A DNA stretch of 64,000 nucleotides from Natrarchaeobaculum sulfurireducens (GTDB lineage: Archaea > Halobacteriota > Halobacteria > Halobacteriales > Natrialbaceae). The position numbers and the translations under genes were made by a program. The notes under the pieces were generated by a model. That model had not been told where the DNA came from. It did not search any database and saw nothing but the letters and a program-made list of their open reading frames with translations. Where the stretch lies: the NCBI RefSeq assembly GCF_003430825.1, contig NZ_CP024047.1, positions 2,666,001-2,730,000 on the forward strand, read 5' to 3'. Position 1 is the first letter of the stretch; each line of letters opens with the position of its first letter. Below are positions 7,540-16,870 of this stretch, one piece after another.

Positions 7540-7629
7540 CCGACCACAACCGCCGAGGTCGTGACTCGGGCCACCCACGTCCGACCACCCACCTTCATAC
7601 TCCGAGGCTGTTCAGACACAGCGTAGTAG

Positions 7630-8262
7630 ATGACAAAGCTGTATGAACAACTCTCAGAACGCCCACGGACGAACGTCAATCGCGGGCTGTTGGCTCCCGA
7701 GGAACGCTTCGAGCTCCGGACGCTGCGAATCACGCGCTCGAGTGACGTCCCAGCCGAGTACAGTGGCTCCTGGACGACGGTCTACTACCTTGCGGGCGAT
7801 GACCGACGAGCTGCGAAAGTGTTCGTCGAGGAAAATCGCGAGCAACTCGAGGCGATCGACTTCTCGAATCCCGACGCGCTATCGACGTCACTCCCGCGCG
7901 AGGCGTACGACTGGGTGTTACACTTCCTGGGCGAGCGCGAGCTTCGGAAGTATCGGACGATTATCTACGAGCGTCGCCCCGACGGCATCGAGTGGGTGAT
8001 CGAACGCGAGCGTTTCGAGACCCAGCCCATGCGGCGGTACTCCACCTCCGAAGAAACCTCGGTTCGCGTCGACGCCTCGATCTCGACCGAGGAACTGTAT
8101 GCCGAGTTTGAAAGCCCGATTCGACATTACGATCTCCGCGATCACCCGGCAGTCGAGGGCTCCGTTCGGTGGCTGCTCGAGTATTTCCGCATCAGCGGGC
8201 GGTTCGACTGTATCCCCACAACGTTCGGTGAGTGGCCCGCGGTCGAAAAACGAGAGGGGTAA
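7630..8262 (+). CDS. Hypothetical haloarchaeal protein (210 aa)
   Basis: 210 residues, soluble, rich in charged residues and Arg/Glu pairs, with no signal peptide or membrane helix. It begins MTKLYEQLSE and ends AVEKREG. I do not recognise the family. It stands alone on the plus strand between mobile-type genes and the S-layer gene. A clear ribosome-binding site is not seen. Confidence 0.6.
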   Translation: MTKLYEQLSERPRTNVNRGLLAPEERFELRTLRITRSSDVPAEYSGSWTTVYYLAGDDRRAAKVFVEENREQLEAIDFSNPDALSTSLPREAYDWVLHFLGERELRKYRTIIYERRPDGIEWVIERERFETQPMRRYSTSEETSVRVDASISTEELYAEFESPIRHYDLRDHPAVEGSVRWLLEYFRISGRFDCIPTTFGEWPAVEKREG

Positions 8263-8815
8263 CACTCGGCGAGCAGCGCTGGCGCTCGATCGGGGGTAGG
8301 CACACGGAAAATGTCGCCGAAGGGTGAGAACAGTTCTATCCGGGCGGCCGTTCGCCCCCTCGAGACGACTCGCGGCTCGCTCGGCCCCTAATCCGAGCGA
8401 GTGGGCGTCATGGCACATCTGTGCATGCACCCACACGGAAGTACACGCTTCTCGAGTAAGAATGTATTGGTGACTGGCCGGTTCCGGTCGCGATCTGTTG
8501 GGTGATTACACGCCCGATTTTCGACGTCTCACGGTGTATGACACCACTTCTCAGCACCCCACCGGTCAGAAAATCTGAATTTCAGGAGTAGCAGAACGCT
8601 ACGGACTGGTAACAGGTTAGTTACTTCATTTTACTCTGGATATAATAACCCAGAAAGCATTTATGTCCAGTTGCGTGTACTATCCAATACCCCTACTCGG
8701 GCGGCCGGGTCGGTACTCGAAGATGAAGTCGGCCGGTTGCAGAAGGTCGCCTCCAAAGATGACGGATCGCGCGCTAACTAATTGCGAAATCGAAACACGA
8801 CAACATACAACATAA
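8263..8815 (+). promoter_or_regulatory. Upstream region of the S-layer-like gene
   Basis: 553 bases without a trusted ORF. Near the gene there is an AT-rich segment with TATA-like elements (GGATATAATAAC and GCATTTATGTCC, about 8638-8670), which would give a leader of about 120 bases. Strong S-layer genes of haloarchaea commonly have such promoters. The remainder (8263-8600) shows nothing identifiable. Confidence 0.45.
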
Positions 8816-11800
8816 ATGAACGATAATACATCATATCGTGAAAAGGGACGTGCGCTGTTCCTTTCCGTGATTATGATCGTCTCCGTTGTCGCCATGTCCG
8901 CAGCGTTTGCGGGCGCGGCGGCGGCGACACAAGTTGACGACATCAATTCGCTTGATGTTGATGAGGACATAAGTATCGACCAGGGTGATACCCCTGTACG
9001 AAGCCATGGAATAACCCTTGATGACGTTGAGGTTGGTGACGGAGAAGAAGGTAATGTCACCATCACTGCAGAAGGGCTTGATGGTACAGTTATCGACGAT
9101 GCCACGGTCACTGAAGGCAACGCCCACGATGCAAGCATCGTCAGTGTCTCTGATGACGAGTTCGAGGTCGGAATCGAAGAAGAAGCCAGTACACAGACAG
9201 CCGACATCGATATCGATGTTGACCTTGACACGTCTGACGGTTCGCCTGCCGTAGACGTTGAATACGTTGCTGACGATCCTGATGAGGAAAGTGACACCTT
9301 CCACATCGTCGGTGCTGACTCCGTCTCCATTGACGACGACCAGCTCGACTACACTGACAATGACCTGTCTGGTGTTGAGGTCGACGTCGAATACGACGAC
9401 TCGTTCGGAAGCGGTGATGTGAACGATGTTAGTGTCTACATTGTGGACGAAGACGGTAACTACGTTGAAGGTACGGAAAGTGCTGGTGGGTCTGGTGAAG
9501 ATACAGTTACCGGACTCGATATGAGTACAGACGGTGAATTCAACGTAGGCGACGACCTCGTTGTTCACGCTGTGCTTGATGCCGAGGACGACCAGTACGC
9601 TGCCAGTGCGGACAACTTCCAAGTCCAAAACACTGACTTCACGACGCTTGGCGTCGCCATCGACGAGATATCCTTTGCTAACACCATTGAGGAGGGTGAC
9701 ACGCTTGATGTTGACATAGACGTTATCAACACGGGCGACTCCGAAAGTAACGATCACGAGATTGAGGCCGATGCTGACTTCGACGATGACAGTCTGACGT
9801 TCGACGTCGCTTCCGACTTTGACGACACCGTCGAACTTCAGCTGGAATCTGAACAGTTCGACCGAGGCACCTACGACCTCACTACTGAGAGCGAGGGCAC
9901 CTCCAATCTCCATCAATCGGTAACGATCGACGATGCGATCGAAGTCCAAGAGGAAGCCGAAGATGAGGACTTCGTGGACTACAACCCAGATAACCCATAC
10001 CAGGGACAGGATGTCATCGCAACCGCTGACGACGCCTTCGAGGGCGACTTCAGCGATGGCGACGACTACGACCTGCGCGTGATCGACGACACCGACTCCG
10101 GTACTGTCGAATCCAGCTCGTTCGTCGAAGAGTACACTGTCGATGGCGATGAGATCGAAATCGAAACTGACGATCTCGAATCCGGCGAAGACTACTTCCT
10201 CGACGGACCTGGACTCCCAAGCCCGAGTGCTACCTCGACCGATGACGCTTTCGAGGTCCGCATTCAGGATCTTGACTTCGACTTCGATGACGATGAAGTG
10301 ACCGACGCCGGTCCTGACTCGGACACCGAACTCGAGATTGACTCCAACCGTGGCACCTACTCGCTGAACGTCAGCGCAGATGGTGACCTTGACGACGACG
10401 AACTGGTCCAGATCTTCACCGAGGGTAACGAAAGCCTCGCTGATGCCCTGACTGAGGAAGACGTCCGCCAGTACGTCACGATTGACGACAGCCAGGACAC
10501 CGATGTCCACGTCCACGACGATCTCTTCGACACGCCTGTCGACGCGTTCGATGGCGACACCATCGAAGACGAGTACGGCATCTCGGACGTTGACGAGTAC
10601 GGCGACGTATTCGACTTCGTCCCATTCGCGTACTCCGAAGCTGAGGACGATTACGACGAACAGATCGTCCTCTACGAAGCCGGTGACACCGAAGCAGATG
10701 TTGAGTTCGATGGCATCGACGAAGGTGACTACGACTTCGACGCTGAATCCACTGATACCGAAGCCGCAGCGTCTGACTCGATCGAAGTGACCGAGTCCGA
10801 CATCGACGCTGACTTCAGCGAAGGTGTCTACACGCAGTCCGCTGGTGACATCGTTGAGATCACCGTCGGACTCGAGGACACCGACGACGCCTACATGAGC
10901 TTCGGTGACGAAGACGCTGGTTACTTCGACGTCCTCTACATCGAAGACGATGGTGGCGAGGATGACGAAGTCAGCTTCCACGTCAACACCCGACTCGTTG
11001 GCACGAACGCTGACTCCGAAGACGTCTTCTACTCCGAGGATGACGAAGTTGTCAGCCTTGGACAGGAAGACGCTGACATGGAGTTCCAGCACCTTGACAA
11101 CGAATTCGAGGGCCTCATCCTCGAAGATGACGGCGATGAATACGTCGCTGGCGAGGATGGAACTACGTACACGCTGAACGAGTTCCGCGACGACCTCGAG
11201 ATCTCCGAGCTCGTCCGACCGATCCAGTCTACGGATTACCAGCTCGCTGTTGACGGTGAAGGACACTTCATCGCAGACGGTGACGACGAGCTTGACCTCG
11301 AAGACGAGCTTGACGCCGCAACGCTCGACCTGCTCGAGCCTGAGCTCGGCGAGATCACCACGCACGTTGCACCTGAAGACAGTGCGGACGAAGATGACGA
11401 ACTCGAGGACCTCCTCGACGAAGTCACCGAGCGCACTGACGTTGCCGAAGACGACCGTCTGATCATCGAAGCCGAGGCAACCGGCATGTTCGGTGCCCTC
11501 ATCGCATCCGGCGACTACGACTTCGATATCCTCGAAGACGGAACCAGTGCTGACACGCTCGACAGCGTTGTCACCGACGAGTACGAAGGCATTAACTTCG
11601 AAGTCGAGGCTGACGATGCTACGGGCAACCAGGACGCTAACTCGCTCAACCTCGACAACGACGACGAAGGCGACATCTTCGTGCTGCCTGACAACGAGAA
11701 CGGCGCACTCTACGTTGTCGTTGACACCAGCGAAGGCGACGGCGTCTTCGACCGCAGTATCGACGACGGCGACACCTTCGACGTCGAGCTCGAATACGAG

Positions 11801-12484
11801 ACCGACGACGACGACCGCTACGAATTTGGCACGGAAGGTTTCAACGCAGCTGACTGGAACGATGGCGACGTCGACGACGCCTACCCATACTTCCAGGCAG
11901 ACTCTGACCAGTCTGTGAGCACCACGTTCGAGATTGTCGAGCCTGAAGTCCACTTCGACAACCTTGATGAGGACGACCACGTCCAGATCGAGAACAGTGA
12001 TGAGTCGGTCATCACGGGTGAGACGAACGTCGCACCTGGATCGGACGCTGACCTCCGCATCAGCAACGCTGGCGACACGCCAAGCTTCCTCAACACCGAG
12101 GACGCTGAGATCGACTCCGACGGTGCATGGGAGTCCGAGAGCTTCGACTTCGACGACCGTGATGTCGACGACGAAGCTGAACTCGACTTCCGCATCGGCG
12201 GCAGCTCCGTTGACGACGCTGACGGTATCTTCGTCGAAGCAGTTGAAGAGCCTGAGGAGGAGCCTGAGGAAGAGCCTGAGGAGGAGCCTGAGGAAGAGCC
12301 TGAGGAGGAGCCTGAGGAGGAGCCTGAGGAGGAGCCTGAGGAAGAGCCTGAGGAAGAGCCTGAGGAAGAAGAGGATGACGACGTTGAAGAAGTTGAGGAC
12401 GACGGTGTCCCCGGCTTCGGCATCGCCGTTGCACTCTTCGCACTGATCGCCGCCGGCATGCTGGCACTCCGCCGCCAGAACTAA
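8816..12484 (+). CDS. S-layer-type surface glycoprotein with PGF-CTERM anchor
   Basis: 1222 residues, extremely Asp/Glu-rich. The N-terminus is the haloarchaeal surface-glycoprotein signal sequence (YREKGRALFLSVIMIVSVVA), with predicted cleavage near residue 37. The body is a long beta-rich ectodomain with many N-x-S/T sites. A (PEEE)10 spacer precedes the C-terminal tripartite signal VPGFG, hydrophobic helix and RRQN, which is the archaeosortase A recognition and lipid-anchoring tail. It would form or replace the cell-wall lattice. Unusually, virus- or plasmid-type genes lie on both sides and the viral tail fibre gene is its direct 3' neighbour, convergently transcribed. Confidence 0.85.
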   Translation: MNDNTSYREKGRALFLSVIMIVSVVAMSAAFAGAAAATQVDDINSLDVDEDISIDQGDTPVRSHGITLDDVEVGDGEEGNVTITAEGLDGTVIDDATVTEGNAHDASIVSVSDDEFEVGIEEEASTQTADIDIDVDLDTSDGSPAVDVEYVADDPDEESDTFHIVGADSVSIDDDQLDYTDNDLSGVEVDVEYDDSFGSGDVNDVSVYIVDEDGNYVEGTESAGGSGEDTVTGLDMSTDGEFNVGDDLVVHAVLDAEDDQYAASADNFQVQNTDFTTLGVAIDEISFANTIEEGDTLDVDIDVINTGDSESNDHEIEADADFDDDSLTFDVASDFDDTVELQLESEQFDRGTYDLTTESEGTSNLHQSVTIDDAIEVQEEAEDEDFVDYNPDNPYQGQDVIATADDAFEGDFSDGDDYDLRVIDDTDSGTVESSSFVEEYTVDGDEIEIETDDLESGEDYFLDGPGLPSPSATSTDDAFEVRIQDLDFDFDDDEVTDAGPDSDTELEIDSNRGTYSLNVSADGDLDDDELVQIFTEGNESLADALTEEDVRQYVTIDDSQDTDVHVHDDLFDTPVDAFDGDTIEDEYGISDVDEYGDVFDFVPFAYSEAEDDYDEQIVLYEAGDTEADVEFDGIDEGDYDFDAESTDTEAAASDSIEVTESDIDADFSEGVYTQSAGDIVEITVGLEDTDDAYMSFGDEDAGYFDVLYIEDDGGEDDEVSFHVNTRLVGTNADSEDVFYSEDDEVVSLGQEDADMEFQHLDNEFEGLILEDDGDEYVAGEDGTTYTLNEFRDDLEISELVRPIQSTDYQLAVDGEGHFIADGDDELDLEDELDAATLDLLEPELGEITTHVAPEDSADEDDELEDLLDEVTERTDVAEDDRLIIEAEATGMFGALIASGDYDFDILEDGTSADTLDSVVTDEYEGINFEVEADDATGNQDANSLNLDNDDEGDIFVLPDNENGALYVVVDTSEGDGVFDRSIDDGDTFDVELEYETDDDDRYEFGTEGFNAADWNDGDVDDAYPYFQADSDQSVSTTFEIVEPEVHFDNLDEDDHVQIENSDESVITGETNVAPGSDADLRISNAGDTPSFLNTEDAEIDSDGAWESESFDFDDRDVDDEAELDFRIGGSSVDDADGIFVEAVEEPEEEPEEEPEEEPEEEPEEEPEEEPEEEPEEEPEEEPEEEEDDDVEEVEDDGVPGFGIAVALFALIAAGMLALRRQN
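12251..12370 (+). repeat. Ten tandem 12-bp repeats encoding (PEEE)10
   Basis: Ten CCTGAGGARGAR units of 12 bp in a row encode the Pro-Glu spacer of the surface glycoprotein. Such arrays can gain or lose units without changing frame, altering the length of the wall-spanning stalk. Confidence 0.85.
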
Positions 12485-12506
12485 GGCCGCGATCAGCAGC
12501 TAACTA

Positions 12507-12550
12507 ACCGGACTTCGGTTCCGGTCTTCCGCGACACACCGATTTTTTAT
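12507..12550 (+). terminator. Terminator of the S-layer-like gene
   Basis: A hairpin (ACCGGA stem, TTCG-type loop, TTCCGGT) at 12507-12525 is followed by a T6 run at 12542-12547, 23 bases after the stop codon. It fits transcription termination at a T-tract. Confidence 0.5.
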
Positions 12551-12689
12551 TGACGCAACATCATCCAGCACCGCGTAGCGCCAGCGCTAGCGCTGTTGGA
12601 CTGGATCGAAGACCAGAGCGTTGCCACTCCGTGCGTGCTCGAGCAGTCGTTCTCAGCAGTACAGAAGCGAAAAAAGAGAAAGCGTGAGC

Positions 12690-15600
12690 TTAGTTGCGCT
12701 CGCTCAGGTGTCCAGTCTGGTCGTCTAGGCGCTGGATCTCTTCTTTGCCACCACGCCCGACGCCCAGCGGGAACTGTCCCCGACGTGGGTTAGTCTCTTC
12801 GTCGAGGACCTGGTACGGCCCACCGGGCAGCTGTGGAACGTTCAGCGCGTCGATGACGTTCCAGCCAATCTCGTCCGGCGGCACCGTAATTCGGGCGGTG
12901 ATCACGGCATCGGTGTAGGACCCTTCGACGGCCTGGAAGGCTGCAATATCAGCCATCTGCTGACTCGAGAGGTTCGTCGCGTGCTCGCTGATCTCTCGAG
13001 GTTCGTCGGGGAGATCGGTGCGTTCGTGCTCACCTCGAGGTTGGAAGTCACAGTCGATCCGTGGCTCGTCGAGGTCGACCAGGAGCTTGATTTCCGGTGG
13101 TCCATCCTCGACAAGTGGGCGGATCTCGTAGTCGTCACCACGGTCGAGTGTCTCGTCGTCATCGGTGGCATCGTAGATGGTCTCGAAGTCCCGTACGATC
13201 TGTCCTTCGCCGAGCGGCAACTCCGTCCACTCGTCGACATCGGCCTCGAAGGGTACCCGGCGAAGGCTCTCGGCACCGGCGTACACCACGGCCCGGTCGA
13301 CAGTATCCTCGGTGTTGCGCTCGATCGAGTAGTTGATGAGATCGGGATCGACGTCGGTCTCGCGGCTGTCGATCCGTGCGATGTGGACCTCCATACCGTC
13401 GTCGCCGGGTCGGATCTCGTAGGCGGCGTCGGCGATGTCGACCACGACGTCCTGGAGGTGGTCCTTGAGCCGAGCGTCGCGCTGGTAGTTGACGACGACC
13501 GGCGTCTCGTCGAGGTCAGCACGCAACTCGAGTTCGTCGAGCGCCTGGGGTTCGTAGCCCAGCCGCGGCGTCGCGTCCCGTGGCTCGAGGTCCTCGCGAT
13601 GGCCCAACCCGACGCGGACGTTCGCAACCGCAGCGAGGTCGTCGTACTCGAGGTCGTACGAGAGGGCGTCAGTAACGGTGTCGAAGTCGTCATCACTGCC
13701 GTCGACACCGATCGAGAGTTCGGGGAGCGGCTCGCCGTCGTCCGAGACGGCCTCGAGCATGAGCCGGACGATCGACAGCGGCGTGGCGATCTCCTCGAGG
13801 GCGAGGTGGGCAGGGGTGTCTCGTTCGGGGTACCTGAACGGGTACTTGAGGTGCCCGCCGGGTTCGTTGACCAGCTCGTCTTCGTCAAGGTCGGTAAACC
13901 GCGCGTCGACGATCGCGACCGCGCCGATGATCTGCCCGACACTGGCGTCGAAATCGCCAGGATCGACGCGGATGTCGTGAGAGCCGGCGGCCACGTCGCC
14001 GTCGATCTCGAACACGTCCCACCCCGGATCGGAACCCAGCGGCGTGTCGTCGCCCCCCTCGACGACGGTCCCGTTGAACTCAACGTCCACTGTTGTCGAC
14101 GGACCGCTGCCCGAGTCTTCAACCGAGTAAACGGCCACGAGAGCGTCGCCGTCGGGGATGGCGTGGTCGATGCTTACCGATCGGCTGCCCGTGCCGCCAG
14201 TTCCGGGCGAGATGACGAGGGCCCCAGCCCCACCAGGTACGTCGTCGTTATCCTCGGCCCCAAAGTCCCAGTCGACGTCGGAGACGTTGGTTGCCTGCAG
14301 GCCATCGTCATCGTACTCGAGCGGGACGTCGTCGGGGATCGCCTCGAACGCCCCCTGCAACTCGGCGAGGATCGCCGCCGCCAGCAAGAGAACGTCCTCG
14401 CGGACAACGTCGTCGGGGTCATCGACGACGGGGATGTAGTCGGTGTACTCCTCGATTAGGTACTCGGCGTAGACGAGCGCCTCTTCGATGTCGGCACTCT
14501 CGACGACGCGCCGATCGAGTTGCGTTCCACCGCGCGCCTCAAGCTCGACTGTCTCGGGTGTGAGTGTTCGATGCTCGAGCCGGTCGACCGGCTGCTTTTG
14601 TCCGTCCTTCCAGACGCGAACCGGCGCGTCATCGAGAGCGGTATCGAGCCAGCGTTCGTCCGCAGGGACGCTAAACGAGACGCGTGGGTAGCCGTTGACT
14701 GTCGGCTGCTTTTGTGGGTCGTCGAGTAACTCCGGAACCAGTGGTGCGTTGCGGTCGGGGTGGTCGATCTCGACGTACCACCCACTCGACGGGACCGCCC
14801 GCTGCTCGAGGCCGACGCTGTCTGTCTCGGCGGGGTCGCTCGGCTCGCTGTCGGCGTACACCCACTGGGTCCGGGCGCGGATCACGTACTCGTACTCGCG
14901 GTCGGGGGCGACAGCGTAGTCGGTAAAGGACTCGTCTTCATCGCCGACCGTCCCGACCAGGCGACCGGGACCGTCGTAGTCGAAGTCAGTCCGGCGGCGG
15001 TAGATCTGGTAGCTGCCGCGGAACTCCGACTCGTCGGACCACTCGACGGTCGCGCTCCGTCGGCCGACGTCGAGGGCCTCGACGTCCTCGGGCGGTACCA
15101 GTTTTGTAATCTCGTCCACATTGAGCCAATGGCCCGTATTATCCTCTGTCTCCGTTCGGATTCTTACCGAGTATTGCTCGCCGTCGACGAGGTCGTCGAT
15201 TGTGTACTCGAGGGGGTCCTCGTCATAATCGAGGTCGCCGTCGAACTCATAATCTGGGTGGTCGCCGTCGGGGTCGTCGTCGCGTTTTTCAATCCGGTAC
15301 CAACCGTCATTTAGGACGTCCTCGGGCTCGACTGTTAGCTCGGATTGTTCGGATGCGTCAAGGTCGACCGACTCAATATCCGGGAGGGACGTTTCGGCCT
15401 CGTCGGTGTCCGTCGGATCACTCGTTAAGTCCTCGGAATAGGCTCTTAACCGTGCAGTAAGCTTCCGTCCGTTCCTGACGCCCTCGGCCGTCGCCTCTCG
15501 GTCGTCCTCGTCAAAGTCATCGACGACGTCAAACACGGGATCGTCGTCGGAATCATACCGTACCTCGAGCTCGAATCCGTCATGCCCGTCGCCGTCGTAC

Positions 15601-15995
15601 TCCCATTCAATATCGAGTGTCGTCTCGCCCGCGTCGACGATTGAAAAGTCGTACGGCGCTTTAATAGCAAGTTCCGCGCTCGCCTCGTTGCTCGAGGAGC
15701 TTTCCGCTCCGCGGAGGTACGACGTGACGACGTAATAATACTCGTCCCCCGTCTCTACGTCCGTATCCGTATATCCTGTCGAGGAGGTCGTCGCGATACG
15801 ATTCGACGATGTGATTGAAACTCCCGAATCGTCGTCGCGGTAAACGCGGTACTCGTCGGCCTCCGAGACGAGGCCCCAATCGAGAGATATTTCGCCGTCG
15901 CCCGCCTCGGCCTCGAGATTTTCGGGAGCCGGCGGGTCGCCAAGGTAAAAATCGCCGCCCTCGTCTGTCGGGTCAGATAGGTAAAAATCGCTCAT
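12690..15995 (-). CDS. Tail hub/fibre protein with FN3 repeats
   Basis: 1101 residues. Residues 21-390 contain about four fibronectin-III-like modules (for example ISLDWGLVSEADEYRVYR and ATVEWSDESEFRGSYQIYR). The C-terminal half resembles a siphovirus tail hub or late-control-type protein (for example DLINYSIERNTEDTVDRAVV). It starts with a duplicated FYLSDP/FYLGDP motif. It is probably the receptor-binding tip of the tail and the last gene of the late operon, directly facing the S-layer gene. The FN3 part is more AT-rich than the hub part, suggesting module exchange. Confidence 0.75.
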   Translation of the reverse strand: MSDFYLSDPTDEGGDFYLGDPPAPENLEAEAGDGEISLDWGLVSEADEYRVYRDDDSGVSITSSNRIATTSSTGYTDTDVETGDEYYYVVTSYLRGAESSSSNEASAELAIKAPYDFSIVDAGETTLDIEWEYDGDGHDGFELEVRYDSDDDPVFDVVDDFDEDDREATAEGVRNGRKLTARLRAYSEDLTSDPTDTDEAETSLPDIESVDLDASEQSELTVEPEDVLNDGWYRIEKRDDDPDGDHPDYEFDGDLDYDEDPLEYTIDDLVDGEQYSVRIRTETEDNTGHWLNVDEITKLVPPEDVEALDVGRRSATVEWSDESEFRGSYQIYRRRTDFDYDGPGRLVGTVGDEDESFTDYAVAPDREYEYVIRARTQWVYADSEPSDPAETDSVGLEQRAVPSSGWYVEIDHPDRNAPLVPELLDDPQKQPTVNGYPRVSFSVPADERWLDTALDDAPVRVWKDGQKQPVDRLEHRTLTPETVELEARGGTQLDRRVVESADIEEALVYAEYLIEEYTDYIPVVDDPDDVVREDVLLLAAAILAELQGAFEAIPDDVPLEYDDDGLQATNVSDVDWDFGAEDNDDVPGGAGALVISPGTGGTGSRSVSIDHAIPDGDALVAVYSVEDSGSGPSTTVDVEFNGTVVEGGDDTPLGSDPGWDVFEIDGDVAAGSHDIRVDPGDFDASVGQIIGAVAIVDARFTDLDEDELVNEPGGHLKYPFRYPERDTPAHLALEEIATPLSIVRLMLEAVSDDGEPLPELSIGVDGSDDDFDTVTDALSYDLEYDDLAAVANVRVGLGHREDLEPRDATPRLGYEPQALDELELRADLDETPVVVNYQRDARLKDHLQDVVVDIADAAYEIRPGDDGMEVHIARIDSRETDVDPDLINYSIERNTEDTVDRAVVYAGAESLRRVPFEADVDEWTELPLGEGQIVRDFETIYDATDDDETLDRGDDYEIRPLVEDGPPEIKLLVDLDEPRIDCDFQPRGEHERTDLPDEPREISEHATNLSSQQMADIAAFQAVEGSYTDAVITARITVPPDEIGWNVIDALNVPQLPGGPYQVLDEETNPRRGQFPLGVGRGGKEEIQRLDDQTGHLSERN

Positions 15996-16870
15996 GGCTC
16001 GTCAATCCGCGGTGGCTCATGTCCGTCCACTCCGACGGAGAAATAATCGATTGCCCACTCTGAGAAAGAGGTCGTCTGAATACCGACGCCTCCCTCCCCA
16101 ATATTTTCTAACTCTATTTCGACCTCCCAATCGTCCGGCTCGTCGTGTATCGAGTCGTCACCGTCCCAAGCTTTACCCTTGTATTCATCGCCCTCGCACC
16201 TGAATCTACTCCAAGCCCAATCTCCCGTCCTCGTAATGCCTGAGCTTTCACTATCGATTAGGTTCCCGTCCTCGTCGAATGCACGAACGGCGACCTGATC
16301 GTCGTCTATTCTTGCAAGGGCCCTATGTCCATCTCCCTCCTCGTCCATGTCGGCCCGTGCCAACACCCTGTAATAGATGTCTGTGACCTCGGCGCGAGCT
16401 ATTATATCTACATCCTCGTGTTCCCCGACAATACTCCATATTTGACCGTAATTCCCGCCCGTGTTGGTATCCCACCGGAGGACATTATTACCGTAAACGG
16501 CGTCAGTATCCGTTTCAAGGTCGAGGTCCCCAATACCGCTGTCTCCCCACCGCTCCCAACCGCCGGATAGTCGGTTCACGTCCCCGCTTTCGACGACATT
16601 GAATCCGGTCCAATACCCCTTTTTGTCCGAATCGTCGATGTTTATATCAGGCCGATCGGTGTAATATACGGGGTTTGCCTGGTCTTCATATCCCACCGCA
16701 ACCGCCATTATTTCCCCGTCATCGTAATCTGAAATGGTGTAATCCCCGTCCTCGTCGACCATACCCATTCCAACCTTTTCGCCGGTGTTCATGTCGAATA
16801 AGTACACAACCGGCTCCATATCGAGGTCGGTCAAATCGCCGTCGAAGTCTATGTTTCCGCTGTAAGTCAT
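15992..16870 (-). CDS. Tail-tip jelly-roll (concanavalin-like) protein
   Basis: 292 residues. The N-terminal part (1-60) resembles a carboxypeptidase-regulatory-like sheet (VVYLFDMNTGEKVG). Residues about 90-285 read as a beta-jelly-roll with the pattern of virion glycan-binding domains (NVLRWDTNTGGNYGQIW, then YFSVGV). It overlaps the tail-hub gene by ATGA and is likely a receptor-binding accessory. GC content is clearly lower than in the flanking structural genes, pointing to transfer of a host-range module. Confidence 0.6.
   Translation of the reverse strand: MTYSGNIDFDGDLTDLDMEPVVYLFDMNTGEKVGMGMVDEDGDYTISDYDDGEIMAVAVGYEDQANPVYYTDRPDINIDDSDKKGYWTGFNVVESGDVNRLSGGWERWGDSGIGDLDLETDTDAVYGNNVLRWDTNTGGNYGQIWSIVGEHEDVDIIARAEVTDIYYRVLARADMDEEGDGHRALARIDDDQVAVRAFDEDGNLIDSESSGITRTGDWAWSRFRCEGDEYKGKAWDGDDSIHDEPDDWEVEIELENIGEGGVGIQTTSFSEWAIDYFSVGVDGHEPPRIDEP

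Noticed and set aside
8831-11980. A 1049-codon open frame antisense to the S-layer-like gene
   Set aside because: It is a shadow of GC-rich acidic codons on the other strand. The plus-strand product has signal peptide and anchor, the antisense one has no recognisable feature.
12251-12370. Tandem repeats as a CRISPR array
   Set aside because: Units are 12 bp, contiguous, without spacers, and encode (PEEE) in frame. No CRISPR array is present in the window.
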